A stretch of DNA of 64,000 nt, taken from positions 62,001 to 126,000 of the forward strand of contig JAAYIC010000014.1 in NCBI GenBank assembly GCA_012735195.1. The letters run 5' to 3'. Positions 8,501 through 17,832 of the stretch are shown in pieces. Within the stretch, counting starts at the first letter, position 1, and each line of letters starts with the position of its first letter. The notes under the pieces are model-generated. The model was not told where the DNA came from, did not search any database, and saw only the letters and a program-made list of their open reading frames with translations. The translations under genes were made by a program, and so were the position numbers. Source of the stretch: Bacillota bacterium. GTDB taxonomy: Bacteria > Bacillota > UBA4882 > UBA10575.

Positions 8501-9061
8501 GTGAAAAAAGCACTGGCTTTATTGGTTACGGCGATAATGCTGTTTACATCCGTATCTGTGGCACTGGGAGCATTTGAAGACTCCCCAAAACCTTCCCATT
8601 GGGTATATGACCAGTTTATGTTGGTCTACAACTCCGGATTGCTTAAAGGATATCCCGATGGAACCTTTAAAGGCGAAAGACATGCCACCCGTTACGAAAT
8701 GGTCGAACTGACCGCCAGAGTGCTCCGGCTATTCGAAGCCAGGCTGGCAGAGGTGAAATCCGAACCAGCGACACCGGTGGAACCGGCGACAGAGGTATGC
8801 CTCACCGAGGAACAGGTCAGAGCCATTATTGCCGAGGAGTTGGCCGATGTTGACGCGGGAGAATTGTATAGGGCAATTAAGGCTTTGGAGGAAGAATTCC
8901 GCGCGGATCTGGACGCCATGGATGTCAGGGTAACCTTGCTGGAGACCAAGGTGGCCGAGTTGGAGCAAAAGGTTGATACCGTAGCTAAAGACACCAGGAG
9001 CGCCAAGATATTCGCCATCATCGGAATTATTCTGGGGCTGGCTGGGATCGCACTTCCCTAA
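8501..9061 (+). CDS. Small SLH-domain protein with coiled coil and C-terminal membrane anchor
   Basis: The 186-residue product has a signal peptide (1-23, cleaved near ALGA), one SLH domain (about 25-75, with HWVYDQF and GLLKGYPDGTFKG), an acidic/Pro linker, a coiled coil (about 120-165, heptads in LLETKVAELEQKV), and a hydrophobic C-terminal helix (about 168-185) ending at the last residue. The SLH domain should bind pyruvylated polymer made by CsaB. This order resembles Omp-alpha of Thermotoga, a tether between wall and outer membrane, in miniature. GTG at 8501 has AAGGAGGGG upstream. It is a single-gene unit with its own terminator and probably highly expressed. The tether role is inference. 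Confidence 0.85.
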   Translation: MKKALALLVTAIMLFTSVSVALGAFEDSPKPSHWVYDQFMLVYNSGLLKGYPDGTFKGERHATRYEMVELTARVLRLFEARLAEVKSEPATPVEPATEVCLTEEQVRAIIAEELADVDAGELYRAIKALEEEFRADLDAMDVRVTLLETKVAELEQKVDTVAKDTRSAKIFAIIGIILGLAGIALP

Positions 9062-9116
9062 TTGACCCGTTATTAAAGCGAATATTACATGCGAATATAC
9101 CTGTTCACAGATAAAA

Positions 9117-9147
9117 GGGCCGTATTTCAAATACGGCCCAGTTTTTT
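9117..9147 (+). terminator. Rho-independent terminator after the SLH gene
   Basis: A perfect 9-bp stem GGGCCGTAT/ATACGGCCC with a short loop is followed by AG and six T. It lies 56 bases after the stop codon. Confidence 0.85.
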
Positions 9148-9157
9148 ATGGAGTTTC

Positions 9158-9186
9158 TTGACACCCCGGACCAGGTATGTTAAATT
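9158..9186 (+). promoter_or_regulatory. Sigma-A promoter of hisD-hisB
   Basis: A perfect TTGACA at 9158-9163 is followed after 17 bases by TAAATT. The hisD start codon lies 24 bases downstream, so the leader is very short, leaving no room for a T-box or attenuator. Confidence 0.65.
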
Positions 9187-9209
9187 ATTCGTGACAGGAG
9201 GGGGAAGCC

Positions 9210-10541
9210 ATGCGGATTCTAAAAACCGCTATTGACCACGAAGGGATTCGTCTGCTTTTGACCCGTCGCCCGTTTTCGGCTGAAGGGGAAGAGGAAATCC
9301 TCCGGACGGTTGAGGATATTTTGTTCCGGGTACGCCAGGAAGGCGACAAAGCCCTGGTGGATTATACCAAGGCTTTTGACGGTGTGGACCTGACAACCGC
9401 CGAGATTAAGGTGAAAGAAGAGGAATTACAGGCGGCCCGGGCGGAAGTGGCACCAGAGTTTCTTGCTGCCATACATACGGCAAAAGAGAATATCCTTCGC
9501 TATCACCGGCAACAGGTTCCTCGCTCCTGGACGCTCTACGAGGAGGGGGGCATTCTCCTCGGGCAAAGATATCTTCCTTTGGATACGGTCGGGTTATATG
9601 TCCCGGGCGGGGCCGGCGGCAAGACGCCACTGGTGTCCTCGGTTTTGATGAATGCCTTGCCGGCGGTGGTTGCCGGGGTTCCACGGATTATCATATGCAC
9701 CCCGCCCACGCAGGACGGGACGGTGGACCCGCATATTCTCGCCGCCGCCTTTGAAGCCGGGGTGACGGAGGTCTATAAATTAGGGGGAGCACAGGCCGTC
9801 GCCGCCATGGCCTTTGGCACCGAGACGGTACCGCGGGTGGATAAGATTGTCGGGCCGGGTAATAATTATGTGACCATGGCAAAACGTTTGGTTTACGGAG
9901 AAGTTGGCCTGGATTCCCTGGCCGGTCCCAGTGAGATCATTATTATCGCCGATGAAACCGCTTCTCCCCGGTTGGTGGCAGCGGATCTCCTCTCCCAGGC
10001 CGAGCACGGACCTGTGGATGAGGCCAGCGCCGTCCTCCTTACGCCCAGCGAATCATTGGTGACAGAGACAGCCCGGGAGGTAGAGCGGCAGCTTGAGGCG
10101 CTGCCAAGAAAAGAGATCGCCCGGGCCTGCCTGGAAAAGAACGGCGGTTTGATTCTAACCAGGGATCTGGCGGAAGCCGTGGACCTCTCGAATTTAGCCG
10201 CTCCGGAGCACCTGGAACTGATGGTGGCGGACCCCTATTACTGGCTGACCAAGGTCCGGCATGCCGGCGCTGTCTTTTTGGGGAGCTATACCCCGGAGTC
10301 CATCGGTGATTATGTGGCCGGGACCAATCATGTTTTACCTACCGGCGGCACGGCACGGTTTGCGTCCGCCCTGAGTGTTGATGATTTTGTTAAAAAGAGC
10401 AGTTTTGTGGCTTACAGCAGCGAAGGCCTGGAGAAGTTTGGACCTGCGGCGGTAGCCCTGGCGCGCGTGGAAGGTCTGGAGGCCCATGCCAGGGCGGTGG
10501 AGATCCGCCTGGAAGATAATGAAGGGCGGGGAAAGAGTTGA
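9210..10541 (+). CDS. hisD: Histidinol dehydrogenase
   Basis: HisD oxidises L-histidinol to L-histidine in two NAD-dependent steps with a bound zinc. The 443-residue protein is full length and has the signature VGPGNNYVTMAKRLVYGEVGLDSLAGPSE near 225, the zinc-ligand segment QAEHGPVDEASAV near 265, and the conserved NHVLPTGGTARF near 375. ATG at 9210 follows AGGAGGGGG. The stop overlaps the TTG start of hisB by four bases. No other his gene lies nearby, so the pathway genes must be split in this genome. Confidence 0.96.
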   Translation: MRILKTAIDHEGIRLLLTRRPFSAEGEEEILRTVEDILFRVRQEGDKALVDYTKAFDGVDLTTAEIKVKEEELQAARAEVAPEFLAAIHTAKENILRYHRQQVPRSWTLYEEGGILLGQRYLPLDTVGLYVPGGAGGKTPLVSSVLMNALPAVVAGVPRIIICTPPTQDGTVDPHILAAAFEAGVTEVYKLGGAQAVAAMAFGTETVPRVDKIVGPGNNYVTMAKRLVYGEVGLDSLAGPSEIIIIADETASPRLVAADLLSQAEHGPVDEASAVLLTPSESLVTETAREVERQLEALPRKEIARACLEKNGGLILTRDLAEAVDLSNLAAPEHLELMVADPYYWLTKVRHAGAVFLGSYTPESIGDYVAGTNHVLPTGGTARFASALSVDDFVKKSSFVAYSSEGLEKFGPAAVALARVEGLEAHARAVEIRLEDNEGRGKS

Positions 10542-11128
10542 CGAAAAGGCGCGCAACGATCGAGAGAAAAACGAAAGAAACAGCGATCTCCCTCACCCTG
10601 GATCTGGACGGAGAGGGGCGCTATACCATTCAAACAGGAATTGGTTTTTTTGACCATCTTCTAACGCATCTGGCTTTTCAAGGCTGCTTTGACCTGGAGA
10701 TTAAAGCCGAGGGCGACCTGGAGGTCGATGCCCACCATACAGTGGAAGATGTTGGGGTGGTGTTTGGACAGGCCTTAACAGCCGCGTTGGGGGAGAGGAA
10801 AGGGATCTCACGGTACGGGAGTGCCATCCTCCCTATGGATGACGCCCTGATTTTGGTTGCCGTGGATCTGAGCGGGCGTCCGTACCTCAATTTTGATCTG
10901 CCCTTGGGCGGCGGGAAGATCGGTCCGCAGTTCGAGGCGGAATTGGCGCAAGAGTTTTTCGCGGCAGTCAGCAGGGCCGGGATCACCATCCACCTGCAGC
11001 GGCTGGCCGGAGATAACCGCCATCACCTGCTGGAGGCTGCTTTTAAAGCCGCCGGCCGGGCCCTGCGGGCTGCGGTTGCCCTTGACCCGCGGCAGAAAGG
11101 CCTTCCGTCGACTAAAGGTACTTTCTGA
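10538..11128 (+). CDS. hisB: Imidazoleglycerol-phosphate dehydratase
   Basis: HisB removes water from imidazole glycerol phosphate using two manganese ions. The 196-residue protein is the usual monofunctional length. Both metal motifs are visible: DAHHTVEDVG near 65 and NRHHLLEAAFKA near 165, plus the opening GIGFFDHLL segment. The TTG start overlaps the hisD stop (TTGA), showing translational coupling. A non-coding stretch with an 18-base alternating tract (11191-11208) separates it from pcrA. Confidence 0.96.
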   Translation: MTKRRATIERKTKETAISLTLDLDGEGRYTIQTGIGFFDHLLTHLAFQGCFDLEIKAEGDLEVDAHHTVEDVGVVFGQALTAALGERKGISRYGSAILPMDDALILVAVDLSGRPYLNFDLPLGGGKIGPQFEAELAQEFFAAVSRAGITIHLQRLAGDNRHHLLEAAFKAAGRALRAAVALDPRQKGLPSTKGTF

Positions 11129-11231
11129 AAATTTTTACCGGCGAGAAAACGGGTTTTCCCGGTCGACACGGTGTGAAGTGGCGGGAGAACTACGCGCGCA
11201 TGCACGCAAAGGCCTCTAAGGAGTGGTATTT

Positions 11232-13406
11232 TTGGAGCGACTACTGGCGGAACTTAATCCCGCACAACAGGAGGCGGTCTGTCACACAGAGGGCCCGCTT
11301 TTGATTTTGGCCGGCGCCGGCAGCGGCAAGACCAGAGTCCTGGTTTACCGGATTGCCTATCTCCTGACCAAAGGGGTTCCCAAGGAGAACCTGCTGGCCG
11401 TAACTTTTACAAACAAGGCCGCGGAAGAGATGAGAGAAAGGGTTGGCCGCCTGGTCGGGGAGTGGGGGGAAGCCATCTGGATCAGTACTTTCCATGCGGC
11501 TTGCCTCCGGATTTTGCGGCGGGAAGGACCGGCCATCGGGGTGCAAAAGGAGTTTACAATCTTTGATACCCAGGACCAGCTGGTCTTAGTCAAAGAGGTT
11601 TTGCGCGACTTAAACCTGAGTGAGAAGAATTTTCACCCCCGGGCGTTATTGGCAGCCATTTCTGCGGCAAAAAACAAGCTGATCGGCCCGGAGGACTATG
11701 AAAAGAGCGCTGCGGATTTTTGGGCATCCACCGTGGCCAGGGTTTATCCGTTGTACCAGAAGAAGCTCCGGGCTAATGCGGCGTTGGATTTTGATGACCT
11801 GATCATGTCCACGGTCCGTCTTTTCCGGGAGCATCCGGCGGTCCTTGACCGGTACCAGGAAAGGTTCAGGTACATCATGATCGATGAATACCAGGATACC
11901 AACCATGCCCAGTACGTCTTAACCCGGCAGTTGGCGGCGAAACACCGCAATATTTGTGTGGTCGGCGATGACGATCAGTCGATCTATAGTTTCCGCAGTG
12001 CCGATATACGTAATATTCTGGAATTTGAAAAGGATTACCCGGAAGTAAAAATAATCAAGCTGGAACAGAACTACCGTTCCACCCAGAATATCCTGCAGGC
12101 CGCCAATGAAGTGGTCAGCAATAATTTTTACCGGAAAAAGAAGACCCTTTGGACGCAGAACGAGCCCGGTCCGCCGGTCACCGCCCTGCGGGCGGCGGAT
12201 GAAAAAGAAGAGGCCTGGATAGTGATTTCCGAGATTGAACGGCTTGTGACCAGCGAAGGGTATTCCCTGTCCGACTGTGCCCTTTTGTACCGGACCAACG
12301 CGCAGTCCCGTTCCTTCGAAGAGGTGCTGGGGCAGAAAGGCCTCCCTTATCAGGTTGTGGGCGCACTCCGCTTCTACGAACGGAAGGAGATCCGGGATAT
12401 CCTTGCTTACCTGCGCCTGGTTCATAACCCCCAGGACCGGGTCAGCCTGCGACGGGTGATTAACGTCCCTCGGCGGGGGATCGGCCCCGGTACGCTGGAA
12501 CGTTTTCTCACTTTCCTCGATGAAAACGGGTTTTCGCTCCTGGAAGGGTTGGAACGGGCAGCGGAGGCGCCGGGGCTTACCAGCCGCGCGGTCAATGCCT
12601 TGAGCGGATTTTACCGTTTTTTCCAGGGGATTTATGAACAACGGGAGAAGCTCTCCGTCTCCCGCTTAACCAAGGAAATTTTGGAAGAATCGGGTTACCT
12701 CCGGGAACTCCGGGAGGAAGATACAGTGGAGGCCCGGAGCCGCCTGGAGAACCTCGATGAATTTTTAGCCTTGACCTCCGGATTTGAAATGACCAGTGAT
12801 GATACGTCCCTGGCCCGTTTCTTGGAACAAGTGGCTTTGGTGGCGGATGTGGATCATTACGACCGGGAGCAGAACGGGATAACCCTGATGACCGTTCATT
12901 CCGCAAAGGGACTGGAATTCCCCGTGGTTTTTCTGGTAGGTATGGAGGAAGGGATCTTTCCCCATAGCCGGAGCCTGATGGAACCCGCGGAAATAGAAGA
13001 AGAGAGAAGATTGTGCTACGTGGGGATGACCAGGGCTGAGAAAAGGTTGTATTTGACCTATGCCCTGACCAGGACCTTGTACGGCGGGAGACAGCTCTCC
13101 ACCCCCTCCCGCTTTCTCAGGGAGGTCTCCTCCCTGCAGGAGATCTCCTCCCTGCAGGAACCCGCCCGCCCGGGGGTTTTCCGGGGGACCCCGGCCGGGC
13201 CCGGGCCGGCCGGGGATAAGCCGGTGCTCTCTTTAGGGGATGAAGTGGTCCACGCCAAGTGGGGGCGGGGCGTTGTTGTCGCCCTCCGCGAGATGGATGG
13301 GGATACCGTTGTGACCGTGGCCTTCCCCGGGAATGACCTGCGGCAGATGCTGCTTTCACTGGCGCCCTTGGAAAAGGTGGGGCAAGGGGCGGACTTTTCC
13401 AGTTAA
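11232..13406 (+). CDS. pcrA: ATP-dependent DNA helicase PcrA/UvrD
   Basis: This superfamily 1 helicase unwinds DNA 3' to 5' in repair and replication restart. Motifs in order: Q-motif LNPAQQEAV, Walker A AGAGSGKT near 30, TFTNKAAEEM, DEYQDTN near 220, GDDDQSIYSFRSAD, EQNYRST, TVHSAKGLEFPVVFL near 560, and the PcrA-specific C-terminal GDEVVHAKWGRGVVVA domain. TTG at 11232 is preferred because AAGGAG lies 8 bases upstream; an earlier GTG at 11223 overlaps that site. An 18-bp tandem duplication at 13121-13156 doubles SSLQEI in the linker before the C-terminal domain. Confidence 0.95.
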   Translation: MERLLAELNPAQQEAVCHTEGPLLILAGAGSGKTRVLVYRIAYLLTKGVPKENLLAVTFTNKAAEEMRERVGRLVGEWGEAIWISTFHAACLRILRREGPAIGVQKEFTIFDTQDQLVLVKEVLRDLNLSEKNFHPRALLAAISAAKNKLIGPEDYEKSAADFWASTVARVYPLYQKKLRANAALDFDDLIMSTVRLFREHPAVLDRYQERFRYIMIDEYQDTNHAQYVLTRQLAAKHRNICVVGDDDQSIYSFRSADIRNILEFEKDYPEVKIIKLEQNYRSTQNILQAANEVVSNNFYRKKKTLWTQNEPGPPVTALRAADEKEEAWIVISEIERLVTSEGYSLSDCALLYRTNAQSRSFEEVLGQKGLPYQVVGALRFYERKEIRDILAYLRLVHNPQDRVSLRRVINVPRRGIGPGTLERFLTFLDENGFSLLEGLERAAEAPGLTSRAVNALSGFYRFFQGIYEQREKLSVSRLTKEILEESGYLRELREEDTVEARSRLENLDEFLALTSGFEMTSDDTSLARFLEQVALVADVDHYDREQNGITLMTVHSAKGLEFPVVFLVGMEEGIFPHSRSLMEPAEIEEERRLCYVGMTRAEKRLYLTYALTRTLYGGRQLSTPSRFLREVSSLQEISSLQEPARPGVFRGTPAGPGPAGDKPVLSLGDEVVHAKWGRGVVVALREMDGDTVVTVAFPGNDLRQMLLSLAPLEKVGQGADFSS

Positions 13407-13479
13407 ACCCGGGCTTAGATGGGAAGGAATGAATGGGGGAAGGGCGAAGACCTATCTCAGGAAACTGGGAGGGAAGCTC

Positions 13480-15387
13480 TTGTTTAAGTTAGCCGGTAAC
13501 AAGTGGATTCATCTGTACGCGCTTGTCTCTCTTATGGCCGCGTTTTTTTTTCCTTCCTTCCTCCTGGCGGAGGCTGGAAATACCTGGACCCTGTTTTTCG
13601 AAGGAAAAGCCGTCAACGCAGAAGCCAGGATTTTTCAGGGCTGCTTTTACCTGCCGCTCTCCTTTTTCTCCGAATATTTGCATACCGCGGCGGTCTGGGA
13701 TGAAGGGACCGGAAAGATCCAACTGCAGGCCGGGGCTAATCCCCTGATCATGCAGGAGGGTGTCGCCGAAATCTCCTGGGGCGAAGAAAAGCACCGTTTG
13801 TCTGCAGCCCCACGGCAGGCGGAAGGAGGCCTTTGGCTGCCGATAGAAGTCGCCAATTTATTGGGGGTGAGAGAGAAGACCATCGGGGAATGGCTCTCCC
13901 TCTCCTGGGAGAAGAATTATCTCCTTTCCATCAGAAATGCGTACTATCAGGAGCGACCGGCTTTTCTTTTCCAGACGGCGCGGGCTTTCACCTATGAATC
14001 GTTTTTATTGCAAGAACCGGCCCGTCTGGTCATTGATTTTCAGGGGGTCGACTCTTATCCGCCCCTGACTGGAATGGAATTGGAAACACCGCCGCCGGTA
14101 ACAGGGATCCGTAGTGGCAAGTTTACCGCCGGTGAATTACGGGTGGTCTTCGACCTTTCGCAACTGGCCGGGTACAGGATTGTCGAATCGTCAGAGGATC
14201 CCACCAAACTTCAGGTGGTTTTTAACAGCCTGCTGACGGATACCGGCTACTTGCCGGCAGGAAAAGAAGGCGGGCCGCTGGTCTATGTGGAAACTTCGCA
14301 CCCTGTTTCCAGCCGCACAAGTTACCTGCCGGAGCCGGACCGGCTGGTGGTGGATATCTTTGATGCCACGCTGACAGGGGAGGCCATGACCATCCCGGGA
14401 GACGACGACTGGGTCGAGCAGATAAGGATCAGCCAGTTTGACTCCCATACGATCCGGCTCGTTCTTTATATAAACGACGACCGTAACTACGTGGTGACCC
14501 CTGTCCGCGGCCGGCCCAACCGCCTGGAAATCAAGCCCGTACAGGAAATCACCGGGATCGACTGGGATGCACGGGAAAAAAAACTCCGGATCAAGAGCAC
14601 CGGACCGTTACAGGAAGAGATCCGGAAGGTCCCCGGCGGCCTGGTGGTGGAGTTGGGGGATGCCGTTGTAAAGGATACGATACAAAGCGGCGCCAGCAAA
14701 GAAGGGATTACGGTTACAGCCGAAAAACCCACCGGGGTCAGGGTGGAGGTTAAGATCCCGGACGACCGGGATTACGACTACCGGGTGGAATCCGGGAAAG
14801 ACAAAAAGGAGATGACTTTGACCGTTACCCGGTCGCCGCTCAGCGGGAAAGTAATCATTCTCGATCCGGGACACGGGGGGATCGATGCCGGCGCCATTGG
14901 CAGCCGGGGGACACGGGAAAAGGAGATCAACCTGGACATTGCCTTACGCTTAAAGAAAAGGCTGGAGGAGGCCGGAGCACGGGTCATAATGACCAGGGAG
15001 GACGATTCCTACCTCGGCCTTTATGAGCGGGCGGCGGTGGCCAACCGTTTCGACGGTGTCTTGGCCGTCAGCTTGCATGCGAACTTCCACCCTAATCCCC
15101 AAATCCGCGGAGTCGAGGTTTTTTGCCACCCGGACCGGGAGAGCAGTCGGAAACTGGCAGAATCTCTCTTTGCCAACTTAACGGATGGGACAGGGCTTAC
15201 GCCCCGCGCGATCAAAACCAGCAAGGAACTGGTCTTCACCAGGGAGACACAGATGCCGTCGGTTCTGGTGGAGATGGGGTTTCTCTCCAATTATCAAGAA
15301 GAAGAGCTCCTTAGGAAGAGCAAGTTCCGGGAAGAATTGGCCGCCGGCCTCTTCCGCGGGATCCTCCATTATTTAGCCGGAGAATAG
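13480..15387 (+). CDS. N-acetylmuramoyl-L-alanine amidase with AMIN domains
   Basis: The enzyme should cut the amide bond between MurNAc and the peptide in peptidoglycan. A signal peptide (about 1-32) is followed by a copper-amine-oxidase-N-like domain (about 35-150), two AMIN domains (about 165-250 and 260-355) that bind the wall or septum, a further beta domain, and a C-terminal Amidase_3 domain (about 450-635) with zinc ligands in DPGHGGIDAGA, Glu in TREKEINLDIAL, SLHANF, and the catalytic Glu in VLVEMGFLSN. TTG at 13480 has GGGAGGG at ideal distance and gives a clean signal peptide; ATG at 13429 is possible but its ribosome site is too close. Confidence 0.9.
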   Translation: MFKLAGNKWIHLYALVSLMAAFFFPSFLLAEAGNTWTLFFEGKAVNAEARIFQGCFYLPLSFFSEYLHTAAVWDEGTGKIQLQAGANPLIMQEGVAEISWGEEKHRLSAAPRQAEGGLWLPIEVANLLGVREKTIGEWLSLSWEKNYLLSIRNAYYQERPAFLFQTARAFTYESFLLQEPARLVIDFQGVDSYPPLTGMELETPPPVTGIRSGKFTAGELRVVFDLSQLAGYRIVESSEDPTKLQVVFNSLLTDTGYLPAGKEGGPLVYVETSHPVSSRTSYLPEPDRLVVDIFDATLTGEAMTIPGDDDWVEQIRISQFDSHTIRLVLYINDDRNYVVTPVRGRPNRLEIKPVQEITGIDWDAREKKLRIKSTGPLQEEIRKVPGGLVVELGDAVVKDTIQSGASKEGITVTAEKPTGVRVEVKIPDDRDYDYRVESGKDKKEMTLTVTRSPLSGKVIILDPGHGGIDAGAIGSRGTREKEINLDIALRLKKRLEEAGARVIMTREDDSYLGLYERAAVANRFDGVLAVSLHANFHPNPQIRGVEVFCHPDRESSRKLAESLFANLTDGTGLTPRAIKTSKELVFTRETQMPSVLVEMGFLSNYQEEELLRKSKFREELAAGLFRGILHYLAGE

Positions 15388-15426
15388 AAGGGCATTAAAA
15401 GGCCAAAAGAGAAAATAATAGGCCTT

Positions 15427-15447
15427 ACCCGTGAAATCCGGGTTTTC
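15427..15447 (+). terminator. Weak terminator-like hairpin after the amidase gene
   Basis: A 5-bp stem ACCCG/CGGGT with a 7-base loop is followed by TTTTC. The stem is short, so termination may be partial. Confidence 0.35.
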
Positions 15448-15469
15448 AGTGGATCTAAAAAGCCTGTTG

Positions 15470-15478
15470 TGGTATAAT
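15470..15478 (+). promoter_or_regulatory. Extended -10 promoter of the GlmL-like gene
   Basis: TGG directly precedes a perfect TATAAT, giving the TGnTATAAT extended -10 form. No good -35 box is present, which such promoters tolerate. The proposed start codon is about 80 bases downstream. Confidence 0.5.
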
Positions 15479-15558
15479 TATCCTGTTTGGTCATGGGCGG
15501 GACCGCTATGGCCGGGACCTACCGCAATTGTAAGAAAGAAAAAGGACAGAAAGGTGCA

Positions 15559-16974
15559 ATGAAACCGTATCTCCTGGTCGACTTTGGCAGTACTTATACG
15601 AAGATGACCGCAGTGGATCTGGACGGGCCGGCGGTTTTGGGTACCGCTGTCGCTCCCACCACTGTGGAAGACGGGTTAATAAACGGTTATTCCCAGGCTT
15701 TCCGGCAGTTGACTGCGAAAACAGGGCCGCTCAAATTCCAAAAAAAACTGGCTTGCAGCAGCGCGGCCGGGGGGTTGCGCATGGTCGCCGTGGGGTTGGT
15801 GCCGGAATTGACGGTGGAAGCGGCAAAAACGGCCGCTTTGGGCGCCGGGGCCAGGGTTGTCGGGGTTTATGGTTACGAGTTAACACTGGAAGAGGTTGCG
15901 GAAATAGCCGGTTTAAAGCCGGACCTTATCCTTTTGGCCGGCGGGACAGACGGCGGGAACAGGGAGACCTTAATATATAACAGCCGCCAATTGGCAGAAA
16001 GCCGGCTGGAGGCGCCGGTGATTATTGCCGGCAACAAAAACGCGGCTCCGGAAGCCGAGGATCTGCTGCGAAAAGCCGGAAAACCTTGTTACCGGGTGCC
16101 CAATGTCCTTCCGGAATTGGGTAGACTGAATATAGAGCCGGCGCAAAAAGCGATCCGGGAGGTCTTTTTGGAACGGCTTGTACGGGCGAAAGGCCTTGAC
16201 CGGGTGGAAAAAGAGATTGACGGGATTACCATGCCGACTCCCGCCGCGGTGCTGGCCGCCGTCTGCCGCCTGGCCGACGGTGACGGACGCACGCCCGGCC
16301 TGGGTGAATTACTCCTGGTTGATGTGGGTGGAGCCACCACTGATGTCCATTCTGTGGCGGAGGGGGTCCCTACCCGGCCCGATGTTTTTCTCCGTGGATT
16401 GCCGGAACCGCGGGTCAAGCGGAGCGTCGAAGGGGATTTGGGTTTAAGGTCAAGTGCAGAGGCGTTATTGGAAATTTCTTCACCAACGGTTGTGGCGCGG
16501 CTGGCCGGTCTCTCTGAAGAGAGGGTACGGGAAGGGACGGCAAAACGGCGGCGCCAACCGGGGTACCTGCCCGTTGAGGAAGACGAGCGCCGGCTGGACG
16601 AAGCTTTAGCCCGTTTGGCAGTGCAAATCGCGGTTACCCGGCATGCCGGGTCTATTGAAAAGATTCCGACTCCGTACGGGGTTTCCTACATACAGACCGG
16701 GAAGGATCTTACAAAAGTCAAGAACGTAATCGGTACCGGTGGGATCCTTGTCCACGGGCTGAAGACCGGAGCGATTCTTGCGGGCGCCCTTTTTGATCCC
16801 GCCGCGCCGGAGAGCTTAAAACCTGTTTCTCCCCGTTTTTTTGTTGACCGCCGGTATCTCTTCTCCACCCTGGGTCTGTTGGCCGGAGAGTACCCCTGTG
16901 AAGCATTTCACCTGCTCCAGGCAGCCATAAAAGAGGTCCGGCAAGAAGAGCCGGTTTTCCGGGCGGGGAGATAA
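15559..16974 (+). CDS. GlmL/MutL family ASKHA-type ATPase
   Basis: The 471-residue protein starts with the phosphate-1 loop LLVDFGSTYTKMTAVDL and has the second nucleotide motif LLVDVGGATTDVHSV near 255 and an adenosine motif NVIGTGGILVHG near 395, as in acetate/sugar kinase, Hsp70 and actin folds. The family is named for a gene beside glutamate mutase and is thought to help B12-dependent mutases, though many members stand alone. No mutase subunit is present in this window. ATG at 15559 with AAAGGTG is preferred because the ATPase loop follows at once; an in-frame start at 15487 would add 24 unrelated residues. The substrate is unknown. Confidence 0.85.
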   Translation: MKPYLLVDFGSTYTKMTAVDLDGPAVLGTAVAPTTVEDGLINGYSQAFRQLTAKTGPLKFQKKLACSSAAGGLRMVAVGLVPELTVEAAKTAALGAGARVVGVYGYELTLEEVAEIAGLKPDLILLAGGTDGGNRETLIYNSRQLAESRLEAPVIIAGNKNAAPEAEDLLRKAGKPCYRVPNVLPELGRLNIEPAQKAIREVFLERLVRAKGLDRVEKEIDGITMPTPAAVLAAVCRLADGDGRTPGLGELLLVDVGGATTDVHSVAEGVPTRPDVFLRGLPEPRVKRSVEGDLGLRSSAEALLEISSPTVVARLAGLSEERVREGTAKRRRQPGYLPVEEDERRLDEALARLAVQIAVTRHAGSIEKIPTPYGVSYIQTGKDLTKVKNVIGTGGILVHGLKTGAILAGALFDPAAPESLKPVSPRFFVDRRYLFSTLGLLAGEYPCEAFHLLQAAIKEVRQEEPVFRAGR

Positions 16975-17046
16975 CGACCGGCACGTACGAGCGAAATAGT
17001 GGCGCATCCGCGCAATTAAACAACTGTCTACAAAAGAAAAAAGAGG

Positions 17047-17832
17047 ATGGAGGAGAAGATGGAACGTATTGACGGGAGGGGAGCCGAGCAGCTACGACCG
17101 GTGACCATAACGAGGAATTTCTTGAAACATGCCGAAGGTTCGGTCCTGATTACGGTTGGTGAAACCAAGGTGATCTGTACGGCAACTGTTGAAGACAGGG
17201 TACCGCAGTGGCTGCGGGGAGCCGGCCAGGGGTGGATTACCGCCGAGTACGCCATGATCCCCCGGGCTACACCCCAACGGAATATCAGGGATTCGACCAA
17301 AGGCAAGCCCAGTGGCAGGTCCCAAGAGATCCAGCGGATGGTGGGCCGGGCGCTCCGCTCAGTCGTTAACCTGCAGGCATTGGGGGAAAAAACCATTTGG
17401 GTGGATTGTGACGTAATCCAGGCCGACGGCGGTACGAGGACAGCGGCGATTACCGGATCTTTTGTCGCCCTGGTGGACGCCCTGGCTACTGTAGCCAAAT
17501 CCGATGACGAGCCTTTACCGGTCTATGATTTTTTGGCCGCCACCAGCGTGGGAATTATTGACAACCAATTGTTGCTGGATTTGAATTATGCCGAAGATTC
17601 TACAGCCTCGGTTGATATGAACCTGGTGATGACCGGTAACGGCCAGATCGTTGAGATACAGGCAACCGCAGAAGGGGCTCCCTTTTCCCGCGAAGAATTT
17701 CAACGCCTGCAAGATATCGGCGCCGCCGGGATCATGACCTTGATCAGCCTCCAAAAGGAGGTATTGGCGGAAGTTGCGGCCAGGATTGGGGTGAATCCGG
17801 GTGCCCAGGCTGGTGCTGGCCTCAAAAAATAA
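17047..17832 (+). CDS. rph: Ribonuclease PH
   Basis: RNase PH is a phosphate-dependent 3' exonuclease that trims tRNA ends. The 261-residue protein has the conserved [15 protein letters not shown] start, [19 protein letters not shown] near 60, [18 protein letters not shown] near 95 and [20 protein letters not shown] near 120. ATG at 17047 or 17059 could be used; the second has GGAGGAG close upstream. The C-terminal end overlaps rdgB by 32 bases, the common Firmicute rph-rdgB pair. Confidence 0.95.
   Translation: MEEKMERIDGRGAEQLRPVTITRNFLKHAEGSVLITVGETKVICTATVEDRVPQWLRGAGQGWITAEYAMIPRATPQRNIRDSTKGKPSGRSQEIQRMVGRALRSVVNLQALGEKTIWVDCDVIQADGGTRTAAITGSFVALVDALATVAKSDDEPLPVYDFLAATSVGIIDNQLLLDLNYAEDSTASVDMNLVMTGNGQIVEIQATAEGAPFSREEFQRLQDIGAAGIMTLISLQKEVLAEVAARIGVNPGAQAGAGLKK

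Noticed and set aside
11919-12641. 240-residue open frame on the minus strand inside pcrA
   Set aside because: It is the antisense shadow of conserved helicase motifs, has no ribosome site and no recognisable protein pattern.
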